The notes: generated by a model from the sequence alone, not told the origin. Counted from the stretch's first letter, positions 19,117-33,000 are shown. The stretch: 64,000 bases of DNA from Bryopsis sp. KO-2023 (GCA_030272585.1 BSYQ01000007.1:2794001-2858000), one strand, 5' to 3'. Translations and numbers: made by a program.

Positions 19117-21957
19117 ATGCACCCAACCCGCGCTCCCTATGACTCCGACGCGCCAACGCCGACGTCGATGCCTGCGCCGGGTAAGCTGCGCAGGAAATCC
19201 CAAGACCTCGGGTTGTCCATCGGACGCTCAGCCAAGATGCCGGAACCCCTCGCCGCTCTGCTGAGAGAAGGTGGCGGCGGTTTCTGTCAAGCGACACGTC
19301 GCATTCAGACGGAGGCTGATCTGGACGCGGTCCTACAGTCCAAAGCCATCGCGGATTTCCTGGGATTCCTTCTGTCGTGTAATAAGGCGGTGGTGGGGAA
19401 AAAGCTGTCCGACCCGTGCGTCGTTTCGGAACACGTGACGAAGTTGCTGGAGGGCCTGGAAAAGATGTCGCAGTGGGTGGACGAGATCCCCCCCGCGCAG
19501 CACTCCTTGCGTTATGGCAATCCAGCGTACAGGACTTGGTTCGAAAAACTGGAAAGCGAAGGTGTGCAGAAGAATCGTCGACAAAAAAGAGAGAGAGAAT
19601 TACTAATAACAGTAAACGATGACATATACCATTAGTCATAAGGTTTCAGGAACTTTTTTCAAGAAATAGATCAAAGCTGTGGATAGATTTTGCCTCCCTG
19701 GTTGAAACAAAAACAACAAAACAAAACAATGGGTTGCACTGCGGCACATCTTCATTTATTTCAGTTTAGTTTAATTTGCATGAAAACTTTGCCTTCTATA
19801 ATTTCATTTGTTCTCCATAAAATAGTGTCTGTATTGACACTAGCTTGTTTTCTTCGTAATTTTTGGGGGGGCAGGGTGGAAGGTGTTGATTACCATCTGA
19901 ACATCCCATCGTTATGTTCTGTTTTTTTTCGTCCTCAGTTTCAATTCCATAACCTCGTCTGTTTTTTTTGTTCATTCTATTCGTGCATATTTTAGAACTG
20001 GTCAGTATTCACAAGTTTTATTCATTCATTAATTTATTTATTTATGTTTTATTTTTCACTCCAGGTCGAGGTATTGTGGACTCCATCCTTCCTGAAAATC
20101 TCAAGACGGCGACCATCGAACTCTTCCCTTATTTCCTAGACAGTTTCGGAAACAAAACCAGGATTGATTACGGGACTGGGCATGAAACCACGTTTTGTGG
20201 ATTCCTGTATTGCTTGGGAAAACTTCAAGTCCTGAAGGAGGAGGACTTGCCAGCGGTGGTGCTGAAGGTTTTCAATGGCTACCTAGAGTTGATGCGAAAA
20301 ATTCAAACCACCTACTGGTGAGCTGGGGGGAGAAAAATAAAAAATAAAATAACTAATTGAGGTTGAGGGTGGGAGGCTTGCTCATCTGTGATTAAAAAAA
20401 AAAATGAAAGTGAAAGTGACCACTGCGCGAAATAAGCGTTGCATGGTGTGGAATAATATTTGGCCAGAAGCAATTTTCACCAGAGAAAAACTGCCAGAAA
20501 ATTTTCAACCTACTGAATATTTTGGGGATTATGGATTGCTTGATTTAATTATTCCTCGATCCTTTCGCTTTTTTTTAGAAAATTGGTCGCACAGGAAATG
20601 AGATATTGCCGGAAACGATAAGGGTTGCATTTCCATAAGATTGCTTCCAGGTCTGACATTTGGTCGCTCACCTCCCAGAACCCATAATATCATGCAATTT
20701 TTTGCAAAGCGCAAATAAAGGATCGCACAAGCATCATTATTTTCAAAATGCCAAATAAAGATCGGGAAAAATGAAAAAAGAAAGGTCTTTGCAACCTTGT
20801 ATTTTGCGCAGTATGAATATTTTACAGTATTTTACAGCATTACTAAACTGGGTTTAACCGATGCGTTTCCCATATTAGCGTCCTCGTTGAGCCGATCAGT
20901 CAGGTTTTGATCAACTGGTGGGTTTTCTTCAAAGGAAACCTGGGCTGAACAGGAAATCCTTGCACGTTGCATGAGGTGTTTTGTGTTTTTTTGCTCATCC
21001 TTGGGTAAAAGATTTTATTTTATTTTTATGTTTTTGGTCAATTTTTTTGTAAATGCATCCTCCAGGCTGGAACCAGCAGGATCGCATGGGGTTTGGGGGC
21101 TGGAAGATTATCAATTTTTACCTTTCCTGTGGGGGGCCGCCCAGTTGATCGATCACCCCATTGTATTTCCCAAGAGCATCCACAACGACGAGATTTTGGA
21201 GTCCATGTCCCAGGACTACATGTATCTGGAGAGTGTGAAATTTGTGAAGCAAGTGAGTTGCAACACACTTGCAACCCACAAATTGTTATTGCACTATCTT
21301 GACATAAAAAAAAGGATATACGCCAACACATTGAAGCATCCACTTCGGAGCAGGACAGTCTGTTTAACCTGATGTTGATTCGATGTTGAAATTGTGATTT
21401 TGTACAAAAGCTTGAAACCAGCTTGGAGTGTTTTTGGTGATTTTTGATGTTTTTTGCAGGTTAAGAAGGGCCCTTTGTGGGAAACTTCACCATATTTGTG
21501 TGATATAGCCGGAGTGGCTTCATGGACCAAGGTTGGACACCGGGAAAAAAAAAAAAAATCCACCCAAAAATGAATCAAAATTTTGTTCCTTGAGAAAGTG
21601 TTGTTTTTTCAACCCCCGAAACTGGCTAACCAAGAGCCGTCCTCGTTTTTCTTGCATTACACTGTGATTATGTTCCTCTGGTGTTTTTTTTGCATTTCAA
21701 AAATCAACTTCTTGAAATGAAAAAAATAATTTTTGGACAAGGAATCACTCGGATTGATATATTTTCAAAAGTATATATGTGCACCACTCGACTTTGATCA
21801 TGTGTGTGTGTGTGTGTGGTTTTTCTCTGCCTCGAAAACTCAGGTGAATTCAGGATTGGTAAAAATGTATCAAGCAGAGGTGCTCGGGAAATTGCCCATC
21901 ATGCAACACTTCCTCTTCGGAAGCTTAATACCATTTTTGGATGAACCCACCCCTTGA
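19117..21957 (+). CDS. Serine/threonine phosphatase 2A activator (PTPA/Rrd family)
   Basis: A peptidyl-prolyl isomerase-like activator of PP2A catalytic subunits, acting in cytosol and nucleus. Five exons join in phase: 19117-19561, 20065-20317, 21066-21252, 21460-21531 and 21844-21957, giving 356 residues, the normal family length. Hallmarks are [15 protein letters not shown], then [25 protein letters not shown], then [30 protein letters not shown], and the C-terminal [32 protein letters not shown] read across the last junction. I chose the ATG that opens exon 1; the first 45 residues are a Pro/Ser-rich extension with little conservation. Two donors are unusual in form (GTGTGC, GTTGGA). It sits directly downstream of the transposon cluster, leaving about 310 bp for a promoter. 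Confidence 0.93.
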
Positions 21958-22717
21958 AGACAAACGGCCAGGAGAGGGGTGGTCAAATCGTTGTATTTCT
22001 CAAAGCTTCTAATGTTTTTTAGGGTGTTAGGGTGTAGTTGGTCAAAACATGCTCTCGTGTAGGGCGATATATAGACATCTTGAGGGTATCTTGTGTATGG
22101 TGTAATACTGGTAAATTGTGCAAATATGGAAATATGTATTTTTTTATTCTGGAAATGGGGTGCTGTACGGCGGTCCATTTCAAGATTCAACTGAAAGTGG
22201 TTTCTTCGGAGTCTCTGACATTCCTCAGTAAAACATTGAAAAGCCGCACACTGACAAGCTAAAACACCGGGTGGATTGGAAAAACGCAGTCGTGAACACC
22301 AGGAAGTGGGAAATACACAGGCCAGTCAAAGCAGAACGTGTCCCTTTGGAAAGTTTGCGTCAGCGTGTCAGGCAAAACTCGTGATATTTTTTGAAGGACT
22401 GTGAGGACTGTCCAAAGACAGTACTGCATATAACCTTTTTTTGTTACAAAGGGTTTGGTCGAGAAGACAATCGGCCCTACAAAACGTTCAGATACTTGAT
22501 ACTTGTGATACTTGTTATTGAAACTCGTCTCGTGCATGAATATATGTTAAAATACATAACATATCATAACATATGTTATTCTCGCCCACTCACTATGGAC
22601 TCGATTTCATCAACAAGACGACCCTGTGAATCCCGTTCCCCATATACACCAGTCCCTACCATCCTATCTCAATGTCCGCACTTTCAAAGTTGGACAAGAC
22701 AAACAAAGCTTTCTGGT
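21958..22717. other. Intergenic region, nothing recognised
   Basis: About 760 bases separate the PTPA stop from the minus-strand unknown gene; the two genes converge. I see AT-rich sequence with a short ATATGTTAT inverted repeat near 22560 but no gene or RNA. Confidence 0.5.
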
Positions 22718-25041
22718 TTAGAAGTCAAAATCGCTCTCAGAGTCGCTTTTGGGCTTCGTCTTCTGGTGGCCGAAGGTCGCCAACCCAGGGTCAGAGAATT
22801 CCGAGGAGGTGTCGAAATCTGACGATCCACCCTCCACCGTCTTCGAGACAAATGTGGCTAGCTGGTTCCTCCCATTTGTTGTGGGTACTCCAGCAGTTTT
22901 CCCCTTCAGTGTTGGTGACTGAACGTCAGGCGAAGGGCGTTCTTGATACGTATGTTGAAGCTCCGTCTTGAAACTCGTAGATTGTTCTTTGCTCAGCGTC
23001 ACCTAGCATTGAAACCACGACTCACGGCCTGTTCACAACGGCATTCCCCCCAACGCTGGGTGGTTTTCTGTCTTGGTGGTTACCTTCGCCGTCGATGCGC
23101 GACTGTAGTTCTCCTCTGAACACGCATGAAAGAGAGGCGGCGCTTCCTCCTGTGTCTGGCTGGTTTCGTCTTTGGAACGCTTCTTGAAGGTTGTCTTGGA
23201 CAGTTTCTTTGTTGCAAAGGATGTTATTCTACGTGTGAGAGTGGCCATACGCGAGGAAAAAGAATCAGTGCGGCGGCAGGTTGTCTGCGTCGTGTTGGAG
23301 GCTGGGGACGGTGGATCCGGTTCAGGGGATTCCATGGGCTCCGAGTCGTCTAGGCTGGGGATCTATTCGCACAACAGTCGAGCAGCTAACTTCTCAACAT
23401 TTCCTATCTGAACGGAGGGGACGACTGAGTTTTCTCAAATGCACTACTCTTCTCACCCTGACTCTGAAATTGTGTATCTCCTCCTCGCTTGATAAATTTC
23501 TGGGTGGAGCAGTTTCCTCATGCGTTTGAGCACAATCACTACTCGTTTCAGCAGAACCGGTTCTGATACGATTGAGCTCATCTTTTGCTTCAGCCCAAGG
23601 TGCGCCTTCACACAGGTCGGTCCTACTATCATCCGAAGCTTCGGAATTTTCACTCCGGCTGGCATTTTGGTTTGTTTGTGTCTCCTGTGGAGATTGCGAC
23701 CCTGTTGTGGGGGGTGGCGTCTCCTCGTTGTGTGTTGTTTCATCCTCACTAGATTCGCTTGTCATTGGGGCGTCGTTTGTGGATCGAGATACAATTGTTG
23801 GGAAATCTTCTCTTGGTGGCGGGGAAGAACCCACAGAACTCCTTCTCACCTGATCATTATAAGGCAACCAAAAATTTGGGCGAGGAATCAACAAAACGGC
23901 GAGCCGATGTTGCGCAGAAAAAACTTACATCTTGACGACTTTGTGATTGGTCGTCATCCTGAGGATATCGACATTTTTCATCCGTCAGATGTTCATTTGT
24001 TGCTGTATGGCTCTTGTCTCCATCCTCTTTATGCTGTGAATCGAGTACCACCTTCGCATCGTTTTGTAAGGAGGAATTACACTGTAGCACAAAGTCTGGT
24101 GAATCCGGCCGAGTGTGGTGCTCTTGGGATTCTCCAATTTCTTCGATCGAATCGGGTTCCACCTCTCTGTTGGAGATATTGGGATCGATCCAGCCCTCAC
24201 TGGATTGCATGTGTGAAAATGCAGTTTTGCCCAATGTTGGCACCTGTGACTGAACCTCCCCCGCTGGAGGGGGAATCCCTGAACCGCTGCCCGTGTCTAC
24301 ATTTTCAGAGCGGGGATCGCGGAAACAGGGTGGTTCAACTGCCATTGCGTCTGTCACATTCTCTGTTGGGATCCTGTCAGGTGATCTTAGCCGAAAACCT
24401 GACCAACCAGAACTTGCCACACGCCATTCCTCTGTAGGCGAGTGCTTGCCACTCTCTTCGTCCGGAATCTTTACGAGAAGAAGCTCTCTGGGATCAAGGC
24501 CCAATCGGTGGGCTGCTCCTACTGGGTCAGGCCTGAGTTCGTTGCACGCATTCTCTCGCTGAGAAGATAAAATGCTTGTAGGTCTTCGATCCTCTTGTCT
24601 GGGGGAAGCATCGTATGTGGTGGGGAGAGTCCAGTTGGCTCGGGACGACTTTGCTATTGACGTAGACAAGGATAGCGTTTCCCGCTTGCTTCGAATTATC
24701 CTGGCCTCGCGTGCTGCGCTTCGGGACAATTCCTGTTTAGCCCGCTCACACCACCGCGGATAAACAGCCCTGAGATGTTCCTTGTACTGGCTTTTCGCTG
24801 CAGCTATCTGTAAAGCAAGACATTGAGTCGTGAAAATCTTCTTGGGGTCTGGGCGTTGGCTGGGAATGGAAAGTTCAGCGTCATCCAAAACGCATCGTGC
24901 TTCTCTCCATACCTTCGCGTCCGAAACGATTTTGTGCACCCCGGTGCTAGATTTCACTTTGCAGAGCGTTTCGCTGATGCTCCGCAGTAGATCTGAGTTC
25001 CGAGCTTCGGCATCTTCGCAGTATTGGGCATAGCTTTCCTG
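22718..25041 (-). CDS. Unknown Ser/Glu/Asp-rich protein, several exons
   Basis: A minus-strand gene model built from long open frames: a large exon about 25041-23857 after a GTTGCAG acceptor, an exon within 23894-23394, one at about 23335-23084 and a last exon 23002-22718. The junction 23084/23002 is in phase (STAK joined to VTLSKEQ) and the protein ends SDSESDFDF. The first part is helical (YAQYCEDAEARNSDLL, KSQYKEHLRAVYPRWCERAKQEL), perhaps coiled coil; the rest is low complexity, Ser, Glu, Asp and Pro rich, likely disordered. A short Arg/Glu-rich frame at 25357-25112 may be an upstream exon. I recognise no domain. Interior junctions other than the last are unresolved. Confidence 0.55.
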
Positions 25042-25720
25042 CAACGAACCTTACACCACTAAAGATCCCATTCGATGCACATTGCGTCTGGTTTGGTTTG
25101 GGGATCCACTTTCACTCCTCGCGCCTTCCTTCACGCACTCTCTGCTGTTTCCGTTGACGGAGCCATCTAACGCTGGAGGACAGAGAAACCGTTGCGAGGG
25201 CTTCGGCCTCTTCACGCCTGGATTGGACTCTCGCAAGCTCCAACTCTCTTTCCCTCCATTCGGGGTCAGCAAGCATGGGCATCGGTCGCCTTCCAGGAGG
25301 AACGGGCTGCGATGTTATCAACAGGCGGCTGTGTTTATTCTCGCACATCATATCCATATCGCGAGCTCACAAATGCACATATCCCTCCTGTTGACTTCTC
25401 GGCTTTCACACAGCCACCCCCCAACAAAAGGACGAAATTTAGGAACGGAGGATGGATGTCGATTAAACAACTAGGTGGTTTCTTGGTTTTTTTTAATTAT
25501 TATTATTATTATTTTTTTTTTTCGGGGTTTTCAAATTCGGTGGTTGCTTGTTGGTGGGTGGTAGACTTAATTAGAATTGTCACGGAAGTTTCTGTTGGTT
25601 TTTTTCTGATTAAACAACTTAAATTTGATCCACCCGTCCCAATCAAAATCAAACAAAACGATCCACCGCGTGTGAGATAATCATGAGCTTCCTCGTCTTC
25701 TGTTCGAAAATCGTCGAAAA

Positions 25721-28192
25721 ATGGCAGGCCATGGGGGGTTCGATGACGACCCTGCGCGCATGATCCTGCGGCAGAGAGGCTACGAATTTTGTGACGATCG
25801 AAGCAAGCCTATTCCCGGTCCCTCCAGCGAGCAAGAAGCGATTTTGCGAGAGTCGCAGGACTGCTTGGAAGATCTTGTATCGGAGGGCCTCTTTGCTTCC
25901 AGCACCGACCATGAAAGACAGAGCATCGGTGAGTGTGGTTCTTCGTAGCGTTCATGGCGTGAGTGCGTGGTTTTTTGTTTTGAATAGACTGTGTGTTTTC
26001 GACGTCTTTGAGGGCGTCAGGTCCTTTTCGCGCGTTTTTGCTTCTTTTGTATCGTTTTGTTTTCCTTTTTTCTTTTCCTTTTGCTTTCTCTTTTTTTTGC
26101 TGTCGGTAGTTAAATAAAAAAAAGCTGGAGGGGAAAAGGCAGCCAGAACTGAGAAACGAATTCCTCCTTTCCAAAGCATCAGAGTCCATCACCAAAGCAT
26201 TGTCAATCAACAATGCATGAATCTTATGGACCTTGCATCTAAATGTTGGTCATCTTTTCTTTCCTTCTGTTTTTTTTTTTTTTTTTCTGGCTGCTCATGG
26301 TTTTTTAAAAAAACTCGACAGACGAGACCCTTGCTGATGACATGGCTTTTTGGTCAAGTGTGGGCTCCACCTTTCGAGATGCCACAGAGTCTTTGACGTA
26401 TCGCTTGAAATATCCAGTCTGCCTTGTTCACACGGTCCAGGTTTCTGTGTACCGAGCAACGTATCAATTTGGGTATAGACTGTCAGCAAATAACTTTTTT
26501 TCTACAATGGTTTGTTTTTCCCCTCATCATGTGTCGTTTTCCGGGGGTTTTTTATTCTTGTTTTTGTTTTTTTTGAGAGGGATTTCTCAGATTTTTAAAA
26601 TGTCTTTTTTTCAGTTTTTTCATAACATCAGTTTCTTCCTTGAAAAACGAGAAAATGAAAAAGTTCGTGTACCATGACCCAAATAAGTTTTTGATTTCAT
26701 TGACCAACTGGAAAAAAAAGGAAAGAAAGAAGAACAACCTGATTGATTTTTTCTTTTGGATAATTTTTTAATTTGACGCCCAACAGCATCACAGCTATAA
26801 AAAAAATCAAGCAACAAATATGATTGTTTTTTGCTGTTTTTTTATTTTCAAGGGTTTTTGTGTGATCTAATTTTTCAGGCAACCGATATACCCCCCGGGG
26901 AAGGTGGCTGTCGATGTCGGTCCATCACCAGAAAAATTGCACAGGTGAGCTGTTTATTTTTTCGATGATTTTTGTTTCACCTCAAAATATACCAATTTTC
27001 CTCGAGTTGATGATCCTTCGATCCCAAAAAAATCCACTCATCTGTACAGACTTTTGTTTTTCTTCCCCAATTGAATTCAGAATTGGAGCTGTCATAAAAT
27101 ATTAACTTGCATGAAGAAAATAAACAATAAAGATTAATTAATGGAATTGGATAAACAATTGACATTTCTCAATGAAAGCATCTAAAACGTTTTCCTTTTT
27201 TGGTCGGTAGGGTTTCGGAGGCTGTTCCGATAAATGCTCACACGGAGCCGCAAATCATTCCACTGTCCAAACCGTTGGTTGCCATCGGTGAGTCCAGTCA
27301 AAATAATTTAATATGAATTCTTCTGTCGGGGTTTTTGTGGATTAAGATTTGCATGTGGGCAAGTTTCTCGGTAGTGTTTTATGTACAGGAGGGAAAAAAA
27401 GCAAAAAGCATGGCTGTGGGGTCTCAGGGTTTTTTTTCCCCACTTTTATCCTGTTGCTCAAGAATAATTATGGTTTTTTTTCTGCTTCAGGTGGTTACTT
27501 GCGGATTTGGATGGAGGGAAAACCTCAAATGCAACTGGCAGGTCAGCACCAACCAAAAAAAACTCTGTTGTTCGTGCAATGGTCAATGGCTACTCTTTTT
27601 ATATCAATTGTTTTGCTTCTATCCCCTCCACATATGCATATCATTCAATTCTGGTCAGCGTTTTTTCTTGAGGTTCTTGAATCAGTTTCTTCTTAGTTTA
27701 CCTTTGGGGTGGAGAGTTGGATATGGACATTGGGATGAAATGGTGGTTTATTTCTGAGTCAGCCTATAACACATTTCCATGAACAGGCTGCACCCGGCCT
27801 TTCGGCCTTGTGTTAAAATTCCTTTCAATTCAATTCAATATATATGTGTGTATAATTTTTGATTCTTTTTTTCTTATGTGTGTGCGTTTGGGGGGTTTGC
27901 TTCAGATGGCCGACATTACATCGCAATTCGACACGTCTCTGCACTTGGGCTCCCTGTACCTGACAGCGTGGTTTCCAGAATCCCCAGGGCAATGGCATGC
28001 ATGGACGCCATGCTGCTGCCAACGGGGTCTCATTTCCAGTCGGTTGGTCTGTCATGCGTGACCCCCTCCACGAAACCCACCGTTCGGCAAATGATCAAAC
28101 AAAGATGCGAAAATTATCAGAGAATGAAAGAAGCGGCTCAGGAAGGATCGACCAAGGTGAGCAGCGGAAAAAGTGCTGGATTATGTTGTTAA
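25721..28192 (+). CDS. F-box protein At4g00755-like (C-terminal module)
   Basis: Six exons agree in phase: 25721-25928, 26322-26472, 26879-26944, 27211-27287, 27491-27541 and 27906 onward. The core reads YPVCLVHTVQVSVYRATYQFG-QPIYPPGK, then an acidic-to-Pro stretch, then KPLVAIGGYLRIWMEGKPQMQLA-DGRHYIAIRHVSALG. This resembles, from memory, the region downstream of the F box in plant At4g00755 proteins (SPVFPMVQENCLQ, LCIGGxLQVELLGRVQxQ, YYICxxHVQVVG). No clear F box is visible in the N-terminal 70 residues, so a role as an SCF adaptor is uncertain. If the frame runs past the donor at 28157 it stops at 28192; alternatively it splices to an exon near 29053-29284. It is divergent from the unknown minus-strand gene, with about 0.4-0.7 kb between them. 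Confidence 0.65.
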
Positions 28193-30071
28193 ATTTCATA
28201 CAGAAATGTTCATGTGTGTTTTTTTTCCTCGACATGGTGCGTATCTGCTGTGGAAAACCCCCACGGAGGAAGTCGGAAACCAACAATTTTTATTTTTTTG
28301 GGGGGGGTGGAGGGGGGGGGGAGGGGGGGGGGATCTTGTTTTGATTGGAGAAGTGTGTTTTTGCTTCTGAAATTTCTTATTTTTTTAATTTTTTTTGGAG
28401 GAAATTGTCTGTGTATTCTTTTGGGGGAAGAGGCTGAGCCACTCTGACGATATATTTTTCTTTGCTGGGCTGATGAGTGGCATTTCTGTATGTTTTTTTT
28501 TTGTTTTTTTTTTTCCATTGTGCGAAGGGGAATAGAGATGAAAGCGTAGGTTTTCGTCTACAACGAATGGGATCGGGAAGGTGATCGATCAACAGAACAC
28601 AAGAATTTTTTTTCGAAAAGCTCCTTTTTTCTTAATACAAGCAACATTTCTTTCTGCCCCTCCCCCCCCCAAAAAAAAATCATTATTGATTATTTATTTG
28701 ATGCAGTAGTTGGAAAAAAGAAAGAAATGTTGCTTATATTTTTGCTTTTTTACTGTTAACCTCAAAAAAAAATCTAAAAAAGACTATCGAGGTTGTTCAA
28801 AATGCCTTTTGAGGAATTTTTTGGGCCACATTGTTCCACTTATGGAAAAATATTTGGATTTTTTTGTTTCAAATTTTGCCTCCAATCGGTGATCTACTGA
28901 AAGCCAGTGTCCATGCATTTCTTTAGTTATTTTTATTTTTTTTAAATAAGCAATTTTCTATTTATTATTTTTTTTGAATAAGCAATTTTCTAGTCATTAT
29001 TTTCTTGAAATAAGAGAGCATTTTTTTTTTCTTGGTGGTGTTCAATGCATAGATTTTCATGGTGGCCAATACACAATTGGACAACATCTCGCAGTCAGAC
29101 AGGCACCCCTGCAACGAGCGATTCTCAAACACAAACCATCGGCTTGCACCCCCCCAAGCTGAACGTCCCTGATTCAATTTTCCACGAGGCGGAGCCTGTG
29201 GATTGGCCTGTCTTTGAATTCCCAGAGCAGCTGTGTAATTTTGCCGTCGAAACAGATGCTTGCATGTCTGACAAATCCCAGTAGTGCCCTTGAGGTAGCA
29301 TCGGTAGCAGTTGATGTAGAATTGGTGGTTTGCTTTGGTTGCCTCTGAAAGGCTTTCTGAGCACTTTTTTGAGAAAATAGGTTGATAAGATAAATGGCAT
29401 TTCCGTGTTTTGGTTTTTATTGTTGTGGTTGGGTCTGACTGGAGAGTAGGGCGAGGGGTTACGCGTATTTTGGGATTAATGGAGTTTGCTTTGTGGATTC
29501 GAGGGGAATAAAATGATGAAGAGTAAAAAAGAGAAAATTTTTCACAACCTGTCTGTGTTGTGGTGCTGGGTTGATCCACATGTATGCATGTATATTTCCG
29601 AAATGAAACTTATTCTATAATTCGACCTTGCTGCACAGTCCTACACTGCTACATTCTCATAAAATTTCATTTGAATTTGATGACTGTCCAAACAAAATCA
29701 AGATGACTGTCCAAACAAAATCAAGACTTAATAATTGGGTGGGGTCGGGGTGGAGAAGGAAATAATTGCACAGTTTGTGCACCACTGAAATACTGGACTG
29801 GTGGAGAAACCAATTGATTTTTTATTTTTTTTTGTGTAAACTGCCCCCTCACACTCCTTATGAGGGAAAAGTAATATTCTATCTTTTCTGGCGTTTTCGC
29901 AAGGCATTGATTTTTTTCAACCTCTGTCACATTTTCGATGGCAGCCCATCTTATCCCATCATCGAACTACTAAACACCAATCCCTCACCACTCGCACCAA
30001 AACCCTGTCATTTCCTCGTCCTCTTTTTTTTTTTTCAAAGCACGATTTCTAAAAATTTCCCCTATCTCGAC
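28193..30071. other. Convergent intergenic region with a possible last exon
   Basis: This holds G-rich homopolymers (28300-28332), T runs and an open stretch at 29053-29284 that could be a last exon of the F-box-like gene; none of its frames could be joined unambiguously. Otherwise AT-rich 3' sequence between two convergent genes. Confidence 0.4.
29679..29724. repeat. Tandem duplication of 23 bp
   Basis: Two perfect adjacent copies of a 23-bp unit beginning GATGACTGTCCAAACAAAAT at 29679-29701 and 29702-29724, in the intergenic region. Confidence 0.95.
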
Positions 30072-33000
30072 CTACTCGATTGCCTCTCTCCCACCCCCCA
30101 AAACACCCTGTTCCATTTTCCGGAGCAATCTTCCTCCGTAGAATTTCTTGAAGGAGGTCGGGAGGCCCTTCATTTTCCCGAGAGCTTGCTCCACCAGTTT
30201 TTCTGCTTCTTGCACCGGGAGGGGTTCCCGATTGCCATACAGGTCTTTTCTGTCATGCAAGGATCGGTCGGCATAATGGAAAAAAATGTTAATTGAAACG
30301 CTGAAATCTTCGGACAGGACGTTGTGAAACCAGAGGGCTGGGATGAACAGAGAGTCTCCAGGATTGAGGTTCACGTCCACGTAGCGAGCATTGCCGAAAA
30401 GAGGGAATTTCGCCAGGTCCGGGTTTTCGACGTCGATCACGCTGGAGCTTGAACCCTGAAATGCAATCAAAGTGAAATATGTGTGCCCGACGACTTTATT
30501 AAAAATATAAAAAAAGCAAAGCAGCGCTTTATAGATTTAAGTGTGTCCCTTTTTTCGTTCGCAAAGGATCCTGCAAGTGATGTATATTTTCGGAAAATAT
30601 AGAAAAATCAATCAGCCAGCTATGATAATTATCGCTTTGGACGGTGGACCGCCACTTTTGGAATTTCGATCAAATATTCACTTCTCCTCTAGGCAACCTA
30701 TTCATTTATTTATATTTATATTTTTTTATTATTTTATTTTTTGCATAGCCCACTCAACAAATTTAGGCAATCGGATCGATGCTCTCAAGCAGATCAGAAG
30801 AAACCACACATCATTCTATTCCCGTCCAGAATCCATACCATCCCCCCCCCCAAATTAACTTAAAAAAAACAACTAAAAAACAAAAAAAGAAACTATACTG
30901 TTTTCACGGTGGTGCACTTGCTCCCTCCCCTCACCACAATATACAAATTGGGCTCTTCCTCTGGTGGCCACAATCTGATTCGTTTCGACCCAGTGATTTG
31001 CATCAACACGTTGTCCATTGCGTCGAAATGAGTCCACAGTCGAGCGCCAGGGGAGCTCACTCTCAACACGCTGGAGAAAACGGGCTGCTTGGAAAGACAC
31101 TCCGGTATGTTCAAGTCTTTCGACAGCTCTGGAAAAGCCTGAGTCAAACAAGATGGCTCCTGGAAGCAAAAAAAAAAAAGAGTAATTTTTTAATATCATT
31201 TTTTTTAGTATAAACAAGCATTTGAAAAAATCATGGAAAGCGGTTTTCGCATGTTGAATATCAAATCAATGAAGTAAAAATAATACAATAATAATAATTC
31301 TGTACATACACCAGTCGGAAAAACAAATGCAAAACCAGGAAAAAAAGAGTTGTTCAAAAAAAAAAAAAAAAGGTAAAAAATGAAAAATGAAAATGGCGAA
31401 AAGACACTCGTGTGCATCCTTGCAGTCCATTCACCTTTCTTGGATTTTTCCCGAGCGTCCGCAAGTAATACTTTTCCCCTTCGCTCTCCATCGGCGGATG
31501 GTCCCCTTTTGCCAAGCACCTTTCCAGCAGCTCCTTGAGGGTCAGCGTCCGAAACACAAAATTCTTGTCGACGAAATCCATCAAGCCTTGGCTGTGAGAG
31601 TAGACGTGTGTGCTGACCAGGGTTTTGATGGACTCATCGTGGTTGATCAAATATTCGTTCGTCCACTTGGGAGCGATATTCAGTCCTGTCAGACATGCAG
31701 GCAAAAGCAAAAACCATGTCCATATCGAAACAAACTATATAGAAACTATTTTTTTGTGATAAATCCTCTTCTTTGACTGTCAAATATCTAAAATATTCTA
31801 ACTGAACCTAAAGCAAACGAAAAATAGAAAAAAATCTTTTTTTTCCTATCAAAAACAAAAAATGCCTGATGATGTTTCCGAAACTTTAACCTTGTTGGGG
31901 TCTACGTTTCTAATCAGTTCATATTTTTGAAATGACACATATCTATATTTTTATATTTTTTTGTTTATTTTTATTTCTATAAACATTAATTTTGTGTGTA
32001 ATCCTACATTATTTTTTAAGCCTACCCACATTCACCTCTCATGATCACGGGCTGTCCAGGTGCCACCACCATCTTCTGGAAATCGTCTAATCCCAGCACC
32101 CCTTCGAAAACCTTCACTTGGGGGGGTGCCCCGTTTTTCCCGACCGGACTTTGCCTCGACGTCTTTGCTTCTGCCCTTTTGCTTTTCTTGACAAACTTTT
32201 TTCTAACCTCGATCTTCTTTCCACTTTCTTTTCTCTCGCTGCGATTCTTTGCTGTTTTCCTGTTTTCTTTCCTGTTTTTTTTCCTCGAAGTGGATGAGTC
32301 ATCGTTTGGGGGAGCAGAGCTCATGTCAGACAGTGGTGTGCATTTGATGTCCAAAACTATGTGGCGCACATGGGGGGCATACCTGTCATGCATCGATTTG
32401 ACATAAAAAAATATCCATTCAGTCGGGAATCCTTTGCCGCCTCATCAAACATTCCACTGTGCATTTTTCACACAGTAGAATTTTCACACAATGCAAAACA
32501 CACAAGAACACCACCAACAATCGTATACACCAGCCTTGCAGTTGGTTCAGTACGACATGACTAATATACTGGGCGGTCGATGAACATATTCCCCAAGCCC
32601 ATAATCATTTTCTCGACACAAACGATCGACCCTTCGCACCACTTCACTCTTTCGCGATGAGCAAGTCGGACATCCCAACCTCGATCCATATCTTTGTTGG
32701 CAATCTCCGCTAGTTGGGCCACCGTCCCAGCCACCCAATCTTTCTCATCGAAATCGTTCACATTCTCGTGGATGTGCAGCCACCCACCTGCCCCCACAAA
32801 AAAACGACATCATTTCCTCAAATTGAATAGATTAGCAAATAAATTCATACATAAATATATTAAAATATTATATTATATACTTACTCCGTCCGTGAATAAC
32901 TGTCCACTTATGTTTGGGGTTACAGTTCAAGAGTGAGACATCCAATTGATGTGAAATTTTGTAGGCAGCATCTCTGATACACGCAGATGAAGCCCACAAA

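Noticed and set aside
26441-26878. Donor at 26441 (CAG|GTTTCT) for the F-box-like gene
   Set aside because: It forces the next exon into a frame without family similarity; the donor at 26473 gives the phase that yields QPIYPPGK and matches the family.
30072-32382. Separate TYW5 gene downstream of a TYW2 gene
   Set aside because: The TYW2 C terminus and the linker to JmjC share one exon with no stop, and phases agree before and after it.
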